DNA of 63,192 bases from positions 1 through 63,192 of the forward strand of contig JAPPBX010000110.1 of the NCBI GenBank assembly GCA_026702755.1, in the 5' to 3' direction. The notes under the pieces were generated by a model. That model was not told the origin of the DNA. It did no database searches and saw nothing but the letters and a program-made list of their open reading frames with translations. The position numbers were made by a program, and so were the translations under genes. This stretch comes from Candidatus Poribacteria bacterium (lineage in GTDB: Bacteria; Poribacteria; WGA-4E; WGA-3G). Shown here in pieces: positions 1 to 8,522 of this stretch (positions are counted from its first letter, which is position 1; the number at the start of each line of letters is the position of its first letter).

Positions 1-3
1 CCG

Positions 4-321
4 ATGAGAGAGATGGGGAACTGGCGCGAGTATTTTATTGGATACCTTGCCGCCGACCGCGAGGCAGCAATTGATTATCTGCAGTTGACATTGGAAGAAT
101 ACCTTGCTGATGGCGACCTGCCTTTCTTTTGGAAGGGCATTCGGACTTTTGTAGAATCGCAAGGTGGCGTTTCCAAACTTTCCAAACGAACGGGTATTGA
201 AACTGAAACACTTTCAAACATGCTCTCTAACGAAGGTGCACCGCGGTTAGATACGTTCCAAAACTTATTGACAGCACTTAAGCGTTGTCTGAAAAATAAG
301 GATTATCCCAATTGTACTTGA
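4..321 (+). CDS. HigA/HI1420-type addiction module antitoxin, possibly cut at window edge
   Basis: This reads as a small helix-turn-helix antitoxin of the HI1420-like 'probable addiction module antidote' family. The N-terminal half has the family pattern WREYFIGYLAADREAAIDYL followed by LEEYLADGD. The C-terminal half has the HTH signature around residues 50-95 (GGVSKLSKRTGIETETLSNM, then GAPRLDTFQNLLTAL). Such proteins normally repress their own promoter and neutralise a RelE/HigB-type toxin encoded just upstream, which would lie outside the window. The frame is open to base 1, so the true start could be further left, although the length (105 aa) already matches the family. The NACHT gene follows about 200 bp downstream on the same strand. 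The family call is from motif recall; the toxin partner is inferred. Confidence 0.62.
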   Translation: MREMGNWREYFIGYLAADREAAIDYLQLTLEEYLADGDLPFFWKGIRTFVESQGGVSKLSKRTGIETETLSNMLSNEGAPRLDTFQNLLTALKRCLKNKDYPNCT

Positions 322-519
322 GCATTGCACTTGGCTAAATCATAGAATCAAGGATTTTGAAACTCTTCCCCACAAAGGCAAAAGGGAGCGAATACGTTAG
401 GCAAAAATGTTTGGCCCCACGAGTAGTTCTGTTAATAGAACACCCACCGGCATGCGCGCGATCTTTCACAGGTTTTTGTTCAACTAACACTGACACTAAT
501 TGGAGCAGAAGGGTAACCG

Positions 520-2901
520 ATGTTTGTGAAAATTGGAGCATGGATTTTAACAAAAGCGATTCCAGTATTTTTAAAAGAAGTCGGGGAGTGCGTTAAGAAG
601 GGATACCAAGATTCAAAAAGTGCCGCCCATGATTACGATACTCCCTACAAGGAACGTCACGATCAACCTCAGGTCTTTTGCGTTGGAATGGAAGCACAAA
701 GATCGCTTGACAACTTTTATGTAGTCGTTCAGTTCCTAGATAAGAGGAGGGCAACAAGGCATAACTCTATCGAAGACGTTAAAAAAACACTCCGAGAGAA
801 AGGTAAACAGTATTTCAATGCAACTTCAGATAAACGCCAGGGTGGGATGAGGATTGCCACTAACGAACAGTATCTGATGGTGCTTGGGGATCCCGGTGTC
901 GGAAAATCGACCTTTCTCCGCAAGGTTGGACTTGAGGCACTGAAAGGAGAGGATGGGAACTTTGAACATCAATGTATTCCGGTTTTTCTTGAACTGAAAA
1001 GATTCACCAAGGATTCGATTGATATTGAGGAATGGATTACCGAGGAGTTTAAGATATGTGGTCATCCATATCCCGAGCAGTGGGCAAATTCTAAGTTGAA
1101 ATCTGGTGAACTGCTAATACTTTTTGATGGTCTTGATGAGGTGCCGGAGTCGAACCTTAACAACGTCATCAATAAAATTAAGGATTTCGTCCATCAATAT
1201 AGCCAAAACCGCTTTATTGCTTCCTGCCGGGTAGGAGCGTACAAAGGAGGACTTACAGGTTTCGCAGTAGTGGAGATAGCAGATTTTGATGATTCACAGA
1301 TTCAGGCTTACATCAATAATTGGTTTGCATCAGCGTCCAATCAAAAGATGAAAACTGCTCAACGGTGTTGGCAAGCATTGAATGATCCAGAGCATCAAGC
1401 AACCAAAGCATTAGCACAGAATCCTTTGGCACTCGCGCTGCTGTGTCAGGTTTATGAAAAATCACAAGGTTTTTCATCAAGTCAAGCAAACCTGTATGAA
1501 GACATTTTTAACATTTTTCTGAAAAAATGGGCAGCAGAGAAAGGTGTTCATAGAGATCCACCAATGAGTCCGTATTTGGCCATCCCGACTGTAAAGGATC
1601 TACTTTCTGAAATTGCAGCAGAGAACTTTAAGGCAGACCGTCTAGTTTTCAGTGAAAACGAACTCATCAATCAGATTCAAGAATTCTACCAACAGAGGAC
1701 CGATATATTCTCAGGATTTGATGCTTCTGAGATCTTAGATGCAATTCTTGTGGATCCAGGGCTTTTCGTTGAAAGTGCTAGGCGTATCTACACTTTCTTT
1801 CATTTAACATTTCAGGAGTATTTAACGGCAAATCATTTTGTCAAAACACAATCAATTCAGAATTTGGTATCCAATCATTTACATGACGAACGGTGGCGAG
1901 AAGTTTTCTTATTCGCTGCTGAACTGATGGCTGGTAAAGCAGGCAGCTTACTTGCGCTGATGGAAGCAGAAGCCTCTAAGTGCGTCAACACCAATGGACT
2001 CAGAATACTGTTCCAATGGGCAAAACGTATTACAAATCCTTCAGACAACCGATATGACAAAATTGCCAAACAAATTTTTGCGATCCGCCAATACTTTTCT
2101 CTATGGTTTTTGAATGAAACTTATAAGGCAGTCAACAGCGACATTACTCAACTCCCATGTCTCGGACAAAACTTTGATCAAGATCGATACCTAGACCTTT
2201 ATGTAGACCGGGACCTTGACATGTATTTGTATCGCAAATATCCCAAAGGCTACCGAGATATCTACCAACGCCGAAAGCACTATCGCTATCAAGAATTCGA
2301 TCGTTACCTCGACTTCTACCTGAACTTGAATCTGTACGCGGGTCACCAGCTCGACAGGGGGATCAACCAAGCCCTTGGATACGATCTGGACCGAGAACTT
2401 GATTCAGAAGACCATTGCTACCAAGAACTCAGTTGCTACTTCAACTACCATGAAAAAATTAACAACTATCTTGATCCCTACTTTTACCAAGATCCCTATC
2501 AATATATGGATATGGATTTCTATCGTCTTGTTTCCGATCGATTAAGAGATCGATTGGAAAGTGAATTGCGGGGACGAACAATGCTTCTCAGACGTATGAA
2601 ACAGATGAAAATTTTCAAAAAGGCGAATTTACAGCGGATGATGGATCGGTTTAATTTACAAAGAGAGATCATCAAAGCAGTGAATAAAGGAGAAGATGTT
2701 GAACTGCCAGCGGAGTCTATTCACGACACATGGCTTTCCGTTTTCGGTATCACCAGCGACATGCTTTCGATTTCACACGAAGAATTAGAGAACTATCTTC
2801 AGTATCTCCGGGCAGTGGAACTCCTCCTTGCATGCAAAGAAGAGGCTGGTCGTGTTTCGCCTGAAGTATGGCAGAAAATTGAGAAGAAGCTGTTGGCTTA
2901 A
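520..2901 (+). CDS. NACHT-domain STAND NTPase, candidate anti-phage NLR-like protein
   Basis: A 793-aa STAND-type signalling ATPase. Residues 123-131 are the Walker A loop GDPGVGKST. Residues 198-210 are the NACHT Walker B block LLILFDGLDEVPE. Winged-helix-like helical segments follow to about residue 450, including YTFFHLTFQEYLTA, which is typical of NACHT proteins. Residues 1-25 form a hydrophobic or amphipathic segment with no recognised enzymatic effector domain. Residues about 550-670 are extraordinarily rich in Tyr, Asp, Leu and Arg in short repeats such as RYLDLYVDRDLDMYLY; similar D/L-rich tracts occur in cyanobacterial NACHT proteins. The last ~40 residues resemble the small C-terminal helical domain of those proteins. 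The start follows an AGAAGGG ribosome site. Bacterial NACHT proteins are known phage-defence ATPases; that role here is inferred from family and from the adjacent restriction-modification operon. Confidence 0.85.
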   Translation: MFVKIGAWILTKAIPVFLKEVGECVKKGYQDSKSAAHDYDTPYKERHDQPQVFCVGMEAQRSLDNFYVVVQFLDKRRATRHNSIEDVKKTLREKGKQYFNATSDKRQGGMRIATNEQYLMVLGDPGVGKSTFLRKVGLEALKGEDGNFEHQCIPVFLELKRFTKDSIDIEEWITEEFKICGHPYPEQWANSKLKSGELLILFDGLDEVPESNLNNVINKIKDFVHQYSQNRFIASCRVGAYKGGLTGFAVVEIADFDDSQIQAYINNWFASASNQKMKTAQRCWQALNDPEHQATKALAQNPLALALLCQVYEKSQGFSSSQANLYEDIFNIFLKKWAAEKGVHRDPPMSPYLAIPTVKDLLSEIAAENFKADRLVFSENELINQIQEFYQQRTDIFSGFDASEILDAILVDPGLFVESARRIYTFFHLTFQEYLTANHFVKTQSIQNLVSNHLHDERWREVFLFAAELMAGKAGSLLALMEAEASKCVNTNGLRILFQWAKRITNPSDNRYDKIAKQIFAIRQYFSLWFLNETYKAVNSDITQLPCLGQNFDQDRYLDLYVDRDLDMYLYRKYPKGYRDIYQRRKHYRYQEFDRYLDFYLNLNLYAGHQLDRGINQALGYDLDRELDSEDHCYQELSCYFNYHEKINNYLDPYFYQDPYQYMDMDFYRLVSDRLRDRLESELRGRTMLLRRMKQMKIFKKANLQRMMDRFNLQREIIKAVNKGEDVELPAESIHDTWLSVFGITSDMLSISHEELENYLQYLRAVELLLACKEEAGRVSPEVWQKIEKKLLA

Positions 2902-4280
2902 GAAACAGATTCCAACCAGTCAATAGCCGTCTGTTCGTCTTGTTCAATGGCGATTTCGACTGCGCGTTTGGCATGTTCTAAGAGGTCTTTAGCGTGCTTG
3001 CGTAGATTAAAGGATTCGATGACTTTCTGTTGGATTTCAGACTGCTTATCGGCTGTGATGAATGGGACAACGATTCTACCGAATTCCCCTCTATTGATTG
3101 CGGTAAGGATTGTCCCGCTACACCCTTTTTTGAGTTGTAACTGACCGACGCTACTTTTCAAAAGCACCAATAAAGTTTCCGAATTAAGCGCATCCGAATT
3201 GATAGCATGAAACCCAGTTGAACAGAGGGCATTATCATATTCCTCTGTTACCAAGGCTATGCTTTCCAGTGAGCCTTCAATAGATGAAGCAATTACATCT
3301 CCTGTGTTTACCTTGCATCGCGCTCTACTTGGCAAGTCTTGTCCTTGCGCTACCATACAATCCTTTATTTCTCCACTGCCCCCAATATCGGCAAGTTCAA
3401 TATAGTTGTATCCCGTTTCAGGTTCAGGTTTGAAACTGCTATCCTTTAAATGGACTTGATTCGCAATCACATCCCAACCCCCCGAATAATTTTTAATGGC
3501 ACTGATAATGTCCTCGTATTTTGGCTGGAAGTAATCCGCGTCAATGCGTTCTGCACGTTGCATGTTTGCATAATCCGTGGTAAAAGCTAACGTGTGCTTG
3601 GGTTGCCAATCGGCGAGTCCGAGTTCACGCAGAAGAAGGGTTTGGGTCTCGGCATACCGCGTCTTTGATAATTCCGTTAGTTTTTTTGAACGGAGATAGG
3701 TTTTCTCTATCTCGGTTTGAAGGTGTTCCCAATTCGGAACAGGAATTTGATACAAAAAAGGCGGAGCAATATGAGGCTGTGCACTACCATATTTACCCCT
3801 TTCTATCAATGCTTTACCATACCTACCGTTGAGGAAAATAGCGAGAAAGAAAGGATTTAAGATGCTGCTTCGGACAATAAGGGTATCGGACATTGATATA
3901 GCAGGACTATCTTCAAGGTAGATAGCACATTGACCGACATTTGCACCTGATCGCATTATCAAAATGTCTTTATAATGTATAGTGTTTTCCTTTAAACGTT
4001 CTGCATCTTCTTCCGATATATAAACTGGATTCGCTGTCAAATCAATGGAGAGCGGACGCACATTTTGCCCTCTTAATAACAAAACGCCATCATCCACATA
4101 ATTTCGCTTTATCTCTTTAGGATGTCTGATATTGGCTTGAAAATCAATGAGTTTGCGCGAACCAATTGCTTCAAGTCGGCGTTGCACCTGTAGATAATCA
4201 GGCCGAAAAAACTCTGCATCAAATCGCAGAGAATGGGAGGCATCCACTATGGATTGGTAATCAACGACAGAATACTGCAT
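2898..4280 (-). CDS. hsdS: Type I-like restriction-modification specificity subunit (two TRDs)
   Basis: A 460-aa S subunit with two target-recognition halves, each introduced by the same phrase. The first half has ERF-type wording at residues 18-30 (LRFDAEFFRPDYLQVQRRL) and the second half repeats it as ERIDADYFQPKYEDII. Each half ends in a helical conserved region (LTELSKTRYAETQTLLLREL; KHAKDLLEHAKRAVEIAIEQ). Such subunits choose the bipartite DNA target for the methylase. The gene starts one base after the DUF4145 stop (TAAATG), so translation is likely coupled. Its TAA stop overlaps the TAA stop of the converging NACHT gene in a 4-bp TTAA. No HsdR translocase is present beside it. Confidence in the family is high; the recognition sequence cannot be predicted. 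Confidence 0.88.
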   Translation of the reverse strand: MQYSVVDYQSIVDASHSLRFDAEFFRPDYLQVQRRLEAIGSRKLIDFQANIRHPKEIKRNYVDDGVLLLRGQNVRPLSIDLTANPVYISEEDAERLKENTIHYKDILIMRSGANVGQCAIYLEDSPAISMSDTLIVRSSILNPFFLAIFLNGRYGKALIERGKYGSAQPHIAPPFLYQIPVPNWEHLQTEIEKTYLRSKKLTELSKTRYAETQTLLLRELGLADWQPKHTLAFTTDYANMQRAERIDADYFQPKYEDIISAIKNYSGGWDVIANQVHLKDSSFKPEPETGYNYIELADIGGSGEIKDCMVAQGQDLPSRARCKVNTGDVIASSIEGSLESIALVTEEYDNALCSTGFHAINSDALNSETLLVLLKSSVGQLQLKKGCSGTILTAINRGEFGRIVVPFITADKQSEIQQKVIESFNLRKHAKDLLEHAKRAVEIAIEQDEQTAIDWLESVS

Positions 4281-4928
4281 TTATTCAGTTTTACCATCCC
4301 TTTTTTCTATCGCTTCCTTAGATTCCTTGGGAAGCCGAGCATAAAGTGCCTCAGTCTGTTTAGGTCGTGTGATTAAGAACTCAGCAATTACATTGATTAA
4401 GTTAAAAAGTCCTTGAACATCGGTAGTGTCGTCAAATATGATCTTTCCATCGTGAGCAGCATTGTTGCCTATCACTCGGACAATGTCAAGTGATTGTTGA
4501 ATTTCTTGCTTAATAATATCTTTTTCTACCAATTTTTTTATGTTGGTATTAAGATTCCCGGTCCTACCGAGGTGTTCGAGAAGCATTTCTACAGCCAACC
4601 TCAACAAAGCACAAGCGGCCCGGGGAGATTGATCGGCTATAGCGGCAGCTTCCTCATAAACTTGTTTTACATTGTCCGGTAAATCTCCATTTGCTTGCGG
4701 AGCAGAGTGCGTTGGAGGGTAGATAATTTTTTCTGCTAACCAAAAAGTTGCGCTCTCACAGTGTGAACAGATGGAGATTTCCACGTCCGCCTTTTCAATA
4801 CGAATCCTTATCTCATCATCGTAGTCATCGTAACCTATAATAGGTATCCAACGTTGCGATGCATAGACCTGACAATAAGGACAATGGAATTGCTTACTTT
4901 GATAGTGTGGTGGATAATATTCAGACAT
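4281..4928 (-). CDS. DUF4145 protein of the restriction-modification operon
   Basis: A 215-aa protein with an N-terminal zinc-ribbon-like pair, CPYC near residue 16 and CSHC near residue 54. A helical DUF4145 domain follows (SPRAACALLRLAVEMLLEHL, then IGNNAAHDGKI). The HD-like GNNAAH element is characteristic of this domain. DUF4145 proteins or domains are commonly fused to, or encoded beside, type I restriction subunits, but their biochemical role is not established. The gene sits 2 bp after the nuclease-methylase fusion gene and abuts hsdS, so the three are clearly one transcription unit. It could bind DNA or assist complex assembly; this is inference. Confidence 0.8.
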   Translation of the reverse strand: MSEYYPPHYQSKQFHCPYCQVYASQRWIPIIGYDDYDDEIRIRIEKADVEISICSHCESATFWLAEKIIYPPTHSAPQANGDLPDNVKQVYEEAAAIADQSPRAACALLRLAVEMLLEHLGRTGNLNTNIKKLVEKDIIKQEIQQSLDIVRVIGNNAAHDGKIIFDDTTDVQGLFNLINVIAEFLITRPKQTEALYARLPKESKEAIEKRDGKTE

Positions 4929-4930
4929 GT

Positions 4931-7018
4931 TTACCTCCAGAAACTCAAATTTTCACGTTTTGCCCATTCAATAAAGGCTTCTGCGATACCGTCGCGGAGC
5001 TCCTCGTTGTGGTTGTGGAGGTCGTGATCGACAATCAGGTGCCCGTTTTTGTCCAATTTGTGCTGCCCATCGCTATTTTCAAGAAAAATATAATCGCCAG
5101 AATTATCTTTACCACCCTTCTCACTCACTGCCAAAAAGACAGAATAGTTGCCCACTTTTCGACAAAGGGGTCCCACACTTGGGTCATCGTTCCACTTTTG
5201 CACGAACAGAACGCTCGTTTTGGTACCAGTATGCGGTTTGAAGGTGTTCCCGTGCAAACTGACGATAGCCAAGATACGGGCGCGTTCCGCGATAAATTCA
5301 CGGACGTATTTGTCAGATGTGTTGTTAAATCTGCCTTGCGGTAGTACAATCGCCATACGGCCACCGGGTTTGAGGAAGTCAAGGTTGCGTTCAATGAACA
5401 AAATATCTCGCCCAACTTTAGTGTGTGCTTTGCCGTTCTGCTTAAAGGTGAGGTTGTATTGATGAAGGATGCGACTCTCCTTGATGTCACCGGCAAAAGG
5501 TGGATTTGCCATCAGAATATCAAAACCATAAGACTTGTTCTCGTCTTGTTCCATCCTTAACGCTTTAAGGCGATCAAAACCATCGCCATAAGTGCGGACC
5601 CACCTGCTATTTCTCTCTGTATTGTCGTCCCACCGCTCATAGTCCAGTGTGTTGAGGTGCAAGACGTTGGTCTCACCGTCACCCGCAATCAGATTGAGGG
5701 TTCTCGCCACCCGGACGGTCTTTTCGTCGAAATCAATCCCAAATACCTTGAGGACATGCTCCTTGTCTGCTGCCGGGATTTCTGCATTGGTGAAGAGTGT
5801 CCCTGTCAGTTTGAAAACGGTATGCACCGGAAATCCGCAACTTCCAGCGGCGGTGTCAATCATATATTCCCCTGACTGAGGATTGAGCATCTTGACACAC
5901 ATATCTATAACATGGCGTGGTGTGAAGTATTGCCCCTTTTCGCCTTTCGCAGATTTACTCACCAGATACTCAAACGCTTCATCGACAATCTGCAAATTGG
6001 AGTTGAATAACTTTATATCCTGCAAACTGGACACACAGACTGATAGATGGCTGTCAGAAAGTTCAAACGCGGAATGTTCGGGAAAAACACCTCTCCACCG
6101 ATCTCTTGCATCGTCAAAAAGTCGTTGAATTTTGGTTTTGAGTTGGGAGTCGGTTTGTCCTGTGTTTCTAAACTCCATCGCGCGAAAATCGTCATCTGGG
6201 ATTTCTTCAACCGCTTTCTTCAAAACCTCATAATCTGGATTCTCAACGTCGTAAGATTGATCTGTTTCCTGAACAATCGTGCTGATTCTGTGTCGTAGGA
6301 GACGGTTGATAAACGTTTTATCTTCCTGACTCTTGAATTCGTCATAGAGTTTGGTGAAGATAAGTTTAAAAACCTCCTCAAAGACATCTACGCCTGCATT
6401 GGCGAGCACCTCATCCTCTAATTCCAAAATGACATCCTTTAAGGATTTATGCTCTGTGGCGAGTTTATCCTTAAGAATGAGATCTTTGAGCGTAAAACGT
6501 TCGTTGAGGATATCCGCCAAAGTCTGATCAGCGTTAGGAATATCGGTAATGTCTTCAAAGTAGTTTGGGTCTCTGCGGTGGTAGTGCGAAATCTGTTGTC
6601 CGTTTGTCCATACAGTAATGGGCGCGCCAGTGGCGTTGCAGTAAGAACGGAGTTGTGCCTTACCATCTTGGAGTTTTGGCTTTTTTACTTCAACGATAAT
6701 ATAAGGGGTATCGGCTCTGTCCTTGTCAAGGATAACAATGTCGGCGCGTTTCTTTTCTCTACCGAAGTTGACAAGATGCTCAAACCGCAAACGTTCTCGG
6801 GGATAATGATACCGGTTCAGGAGGCGTTCCACATACAGTTGGCGGATAAGTTCTTCAGGCTTTAGTTGGACTGCCTTCCCTCGAATAGGGCAATAGGTGA
6901 TGGGTGTTTTTTTGCCCTCTATCCGTTGACGTAAGCTCTGAATTTCAGATGTGTCGAATAGGTCAAGATGGTAATTGCTGTCTTTGAGAATAATTTGAAT
7001 GATGTCGGGTTGGGTCAC
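4931..7018 (-). CDS. HsdR-type nuclease domain fused to HsdM N6-adenine methylase
   Basis: A 695-aa fusion. Residues about 45-150 are an HSDR_N-like PD-(D/E)xK nuclease domain with D93 in KRADIVIL and E110-V-K112 in YIIVEVKKPK, so the catalytic set looks intact. Residues about 345-690 are an HsdM-type methylase: GQYFTPRHVI at 362-371, the SAM-binding motif DTAAGSCGF at 388-396, and the catalytic NPPF at 505-508. The helical region between resembles the HsdM N-terminal bundle. A single chain therefore carries cleavage and modification, and the partner hsdS gives specificity. This is the layout of BcgI-type (type IIB) enzymes rather than of type I complexes, since no SF2 translocase is encoded. 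The start lies 18 bp after the upstream methyltransferase stop. Confidence 0.88.
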   Translation of the reverse strand: MTQPDIIQIILKDSNYHLDLFDTSEIQSLRQRIEGKKTPITYCPIRGKAVQLKPEELIRQLYVERLLNRYHYPRERLRFEHLVNFGREKKRADIVILDKDRADTPYIIVEVKKPKLQDGKAQLRSYCNATGAPITVWTNGQQISHYHRRDPNYFEDITDIPNADQTLADILNERFTLKDLILKDKLATEHKSLKDVILELEDEVLANAGVDVFEEVFKLIFTKLYDEFKSQEDKTFINRLLRHRISTIVQETDQSYDVENPDYEVLKKAVEEIPDDDFRAMEFRNTGQTDSQLKTKIQRLFDDARDRWRGVFPEHSAFELSDSHLSVCVSSLQDIKLFNSNLQIVDEAFEYLVSKSAKGEKGQYFTPRHVIDMCVKMLNPQSGEYMIDTAAGSCGFPVHTVFKLTGTLFTNAEIPAADKEHVLKVFGIDFDEKTVRVARTLNLIAGDGETNVLHLNTLDYERWDDNTERNSRWVRTYGDGFDRLKALRMEQDENKSYGFDILMANPPFAGDIKESRILHQYNLTFKQNGKAHTKVGRDILFIERNLDFLKPGGRMAIVLPQGRFNNTSDKYVREFIAERARILAIVSLHGNTFKPHTGTKTSVLFVQKWNDDPSVGPLCRKVGNYSVFLAVSEKGGKDNSGDYIFLENSDGQHKLDKNGHLIVDHDLHNHNEELRDGIAEAFIEWAKRENLSFWR

Positions 7019-7036
7019 AGATTGCTCCGTTTTGAT

Positions 7037-8332
7037 TTATTTTTTCAGGACTAAAATCCAATCCGTGTGGATTCGTTCCTTTCTCGGCATTTTAAGGAAG
7101 TGTTTAATAATCTCTGAGCCGAAGTAAGTTTCGATCTCAAAACCAATATCTTCGGCAATTGGCATGAGATATTTCCAATTCTCAAATAGCTGCCCTCGGA
7201 TACGATTATTACCAACGACGATGACGTATCTACCACCCTCTCGGAGAACCTTGTAGACTTCAGTAAGGTTTTTCCGCATATCGTCAAGATATTTAAAGGC
7301 AATGTAGGCACGCCTGGGATCATTCTCAAAAATGTTCGCTATAACCCTATCCGCCTCAGGTCCCCCGATTTCATGCCGGACTTTATAATGGACAGCTGAA
7401 ACGCTTTCCGTCCCGACATTCTGCTTTTTCAAAGCCGTTAGAGAATCCTGCGCGAAACCTAACCAATACATCTCTAATTGGTGGGTTCTTGGATAGTCAA
7501 CGGCATTGACATACGGTGGTGAGGTTACGGCGATGTCAAAGTAATTTGCTTTGTATTTGATATTCCGTGCGTCCATGTCGGCTGGAAAATCGGTGGTTAT
7601 CCCTTTTGGATAATTTTGAGAGAATGCTATCATTTTTGGGACTTTGACGTGGAGTGCCTTCACGAATCGGTTGAGAGCATCAGAAGGGCGGACCAATTTT
7701 TTCAATTTTTTCCGAATCACCGTACGCGTACAATTGTCGTCGGCGTTGGAAACGGCACGGATGATAGACGAGAGGCAAACCTTAAAGAAGTCTTTAACTG
7801 CATCATAGGAATCAAGTTCTTGGATTCGCTTTTTTAAATAGGTTAGTTCCAAAAGAATTTCTTTGTTGAACCAATTATCTCTATAAGGGAAATCTGGTAG
7901 ATCGGATTCAGCGACGAGCGAAGGGCGGTAATCAAGGATAGCCTCCAGAAGTATTTTTTGCGAGGACTTGAGTTCTTTTTCCACTAAAGGCGTTACTTTC
8001 ACTTTTGAAATAAAACGTGAAAATGGATCCACATCAATTCCAACGGAGTGGCGCCTTGAGAGGAGTGCCTCAACATTTGTCGTGCCGCTTCCAGCAAATG
8101 GGTCGAGAATCCAATCGTTTTCTTGAGAATATCGTTTAATGAGCCAACGTGGTAATTCCGGGAAGAATTTGGCAGGGTACTTATGCAAACCGTGTGTCAG
8201 GAAGCTTTGGTCATGGCTGATGAATAGGAACCTATCGCCGTCCTTTGCTGGCAAGTCAATAGGGATGTCGCCGTCTACTCGAACAATGCTTTCGCCAAAG
8301 TTGTTTACAATTTTTTTAGTAATGTTTTTCAT
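7037..8332 (-). CDS. Stand-alone DNA methyltransferase (SPPY type)
   Basis: A 431-aa amino-methyltransferase. The family hallmark HGLHKYPAKFFPELPRWLI is at residues 48-66. The SAM-binding motif DPFAGSGTT is at 77-85 and the catalytic TSPPYVNAVDY at 270-280. Ser-Pro-Pro-Tyr is typical of N4-cytosine and some N6-adenine enzymes, so the modified base is uncertain. The roughly 185 residues between motif I and motif IV probably hold the target-recognition part. It is the first gene of a minus-strand operon with the nuclease-methylase fusion, DUF4145 and hsdS, only 18 bp upstream of the fusion gene. A second methylase in such an operon is unusual: it may protect a second strand or base, or regulate the locus. 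The start is the ATG at 8332, with only a weak ribosome site. Confidence 0.88.
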   Translation of the reverse strand: MKNITKKIVNNFGESIVRVDGDIPIDLPAKDGDRFLFISHDQSFLTHGLHKYPAKFFPELPRWLIKRYSQENDWILDPFAGSGTTNVEALLSRRHSVGIDVDPFSRFISKVKVTPLVEKELKSSQKILLEAILDYRPSLVAESDLPDFPYRDNWFNKEILLELTYLKKRIQELDSYDAVKDFFKVCLSSIIRAVSNADDNCTRTVIRKKLKKLVRPSDALNRFVKALHVKVPKMIAFSQNYPKGITTDFPADMDARNIKYKANYFDIAVTSPPYVNAVDYPRTHQLEMYWLGFAQDSLTALKKQNVGTESVSAVHYKVRHEIGGPEADRVIANIFENDPRRAYIAFKYLDDMRKNLTEVYKVLREGGRYVIVVGNNRIRGQLFENWKYLMPIAEDIGFEIETYFGSEIIKHFLKMPRKERIHTDWILVLKK

Positions 8333-8355
8333 TATTTTTTCTGTGGTTTAGTGGT

Positions 8356-8397
8356 GGCCTTCTCAATAATCAAGAAGGTCTTGAAAAAGGCTTCTTG
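8356..8397 (-). promoter_or_regulatory. Mutually exclusive hairpins in the restriction-modification leader
   Basis: Read on the minus strand, three short arms can pair in two ways. Arm 1 is CAAGAAG (8397-8391) and pairs perfectly with arm 2, CTTCTTG (8377-8371). Arm 2, extended as GACCTTCT (8380-8373), also pairs with arm 3, AGAAGGCC (8363-8356). Only one of these hairpins can form at a time, which is the geometry of an attenuator or RNA switch. They lie in the roughly 145-nt leader between the mapped promoter and the methyltransferase start. No U-run follows arm 3, so classical termination is not obvious. Confidence 0.4.
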
Positions 8398-8485
8398 TGC
8401 TTTCGCTTATTTTTAGTTAGGGTAGAGAATAAGAAAATGACACAGAATATTTCCTATTTTGGACTGTTTTTATCAAACGTCATGA

Positions 8486-8514
8486 ATTATAGCATAGTTG
8501 CTGACTGTTCGCAA
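8486..8514 (-). promoter_or_regulatory. Sigma-70-type promoter for the restriction-modification operon
   Basis: On the minus strand, TTGCGA at 8514-8509 and TATAAT at 8491-8486 are separated by exactly 17 bp. Transcription would begin near 8479, leaving a leader of about 145 nt before the methyltransferase start at 8332. The site lies just 9 bp beyond the stop of the upstream CPBP gene, so the operon can be transcribed independently of it. Confidence 0.6.
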
Positions 8515-8522
8515 TGAAATTC

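Noticed and set aside
357-596. Open frame in the gap before the NACHT gene
   Set aside because: No ribosome site or family resemblance, and it overlaps the start of the NACHT gene in another frame. The gap also has GTTCT/AGAAC arms at 426-441, too short to call an operator.
4859-5344. 161-codon plus-strand frame opposite the nuclease-methylase fusion
   Set aside because: It is the mirror of a strongly conserved methylase gene and has no recognisable motif of its own.
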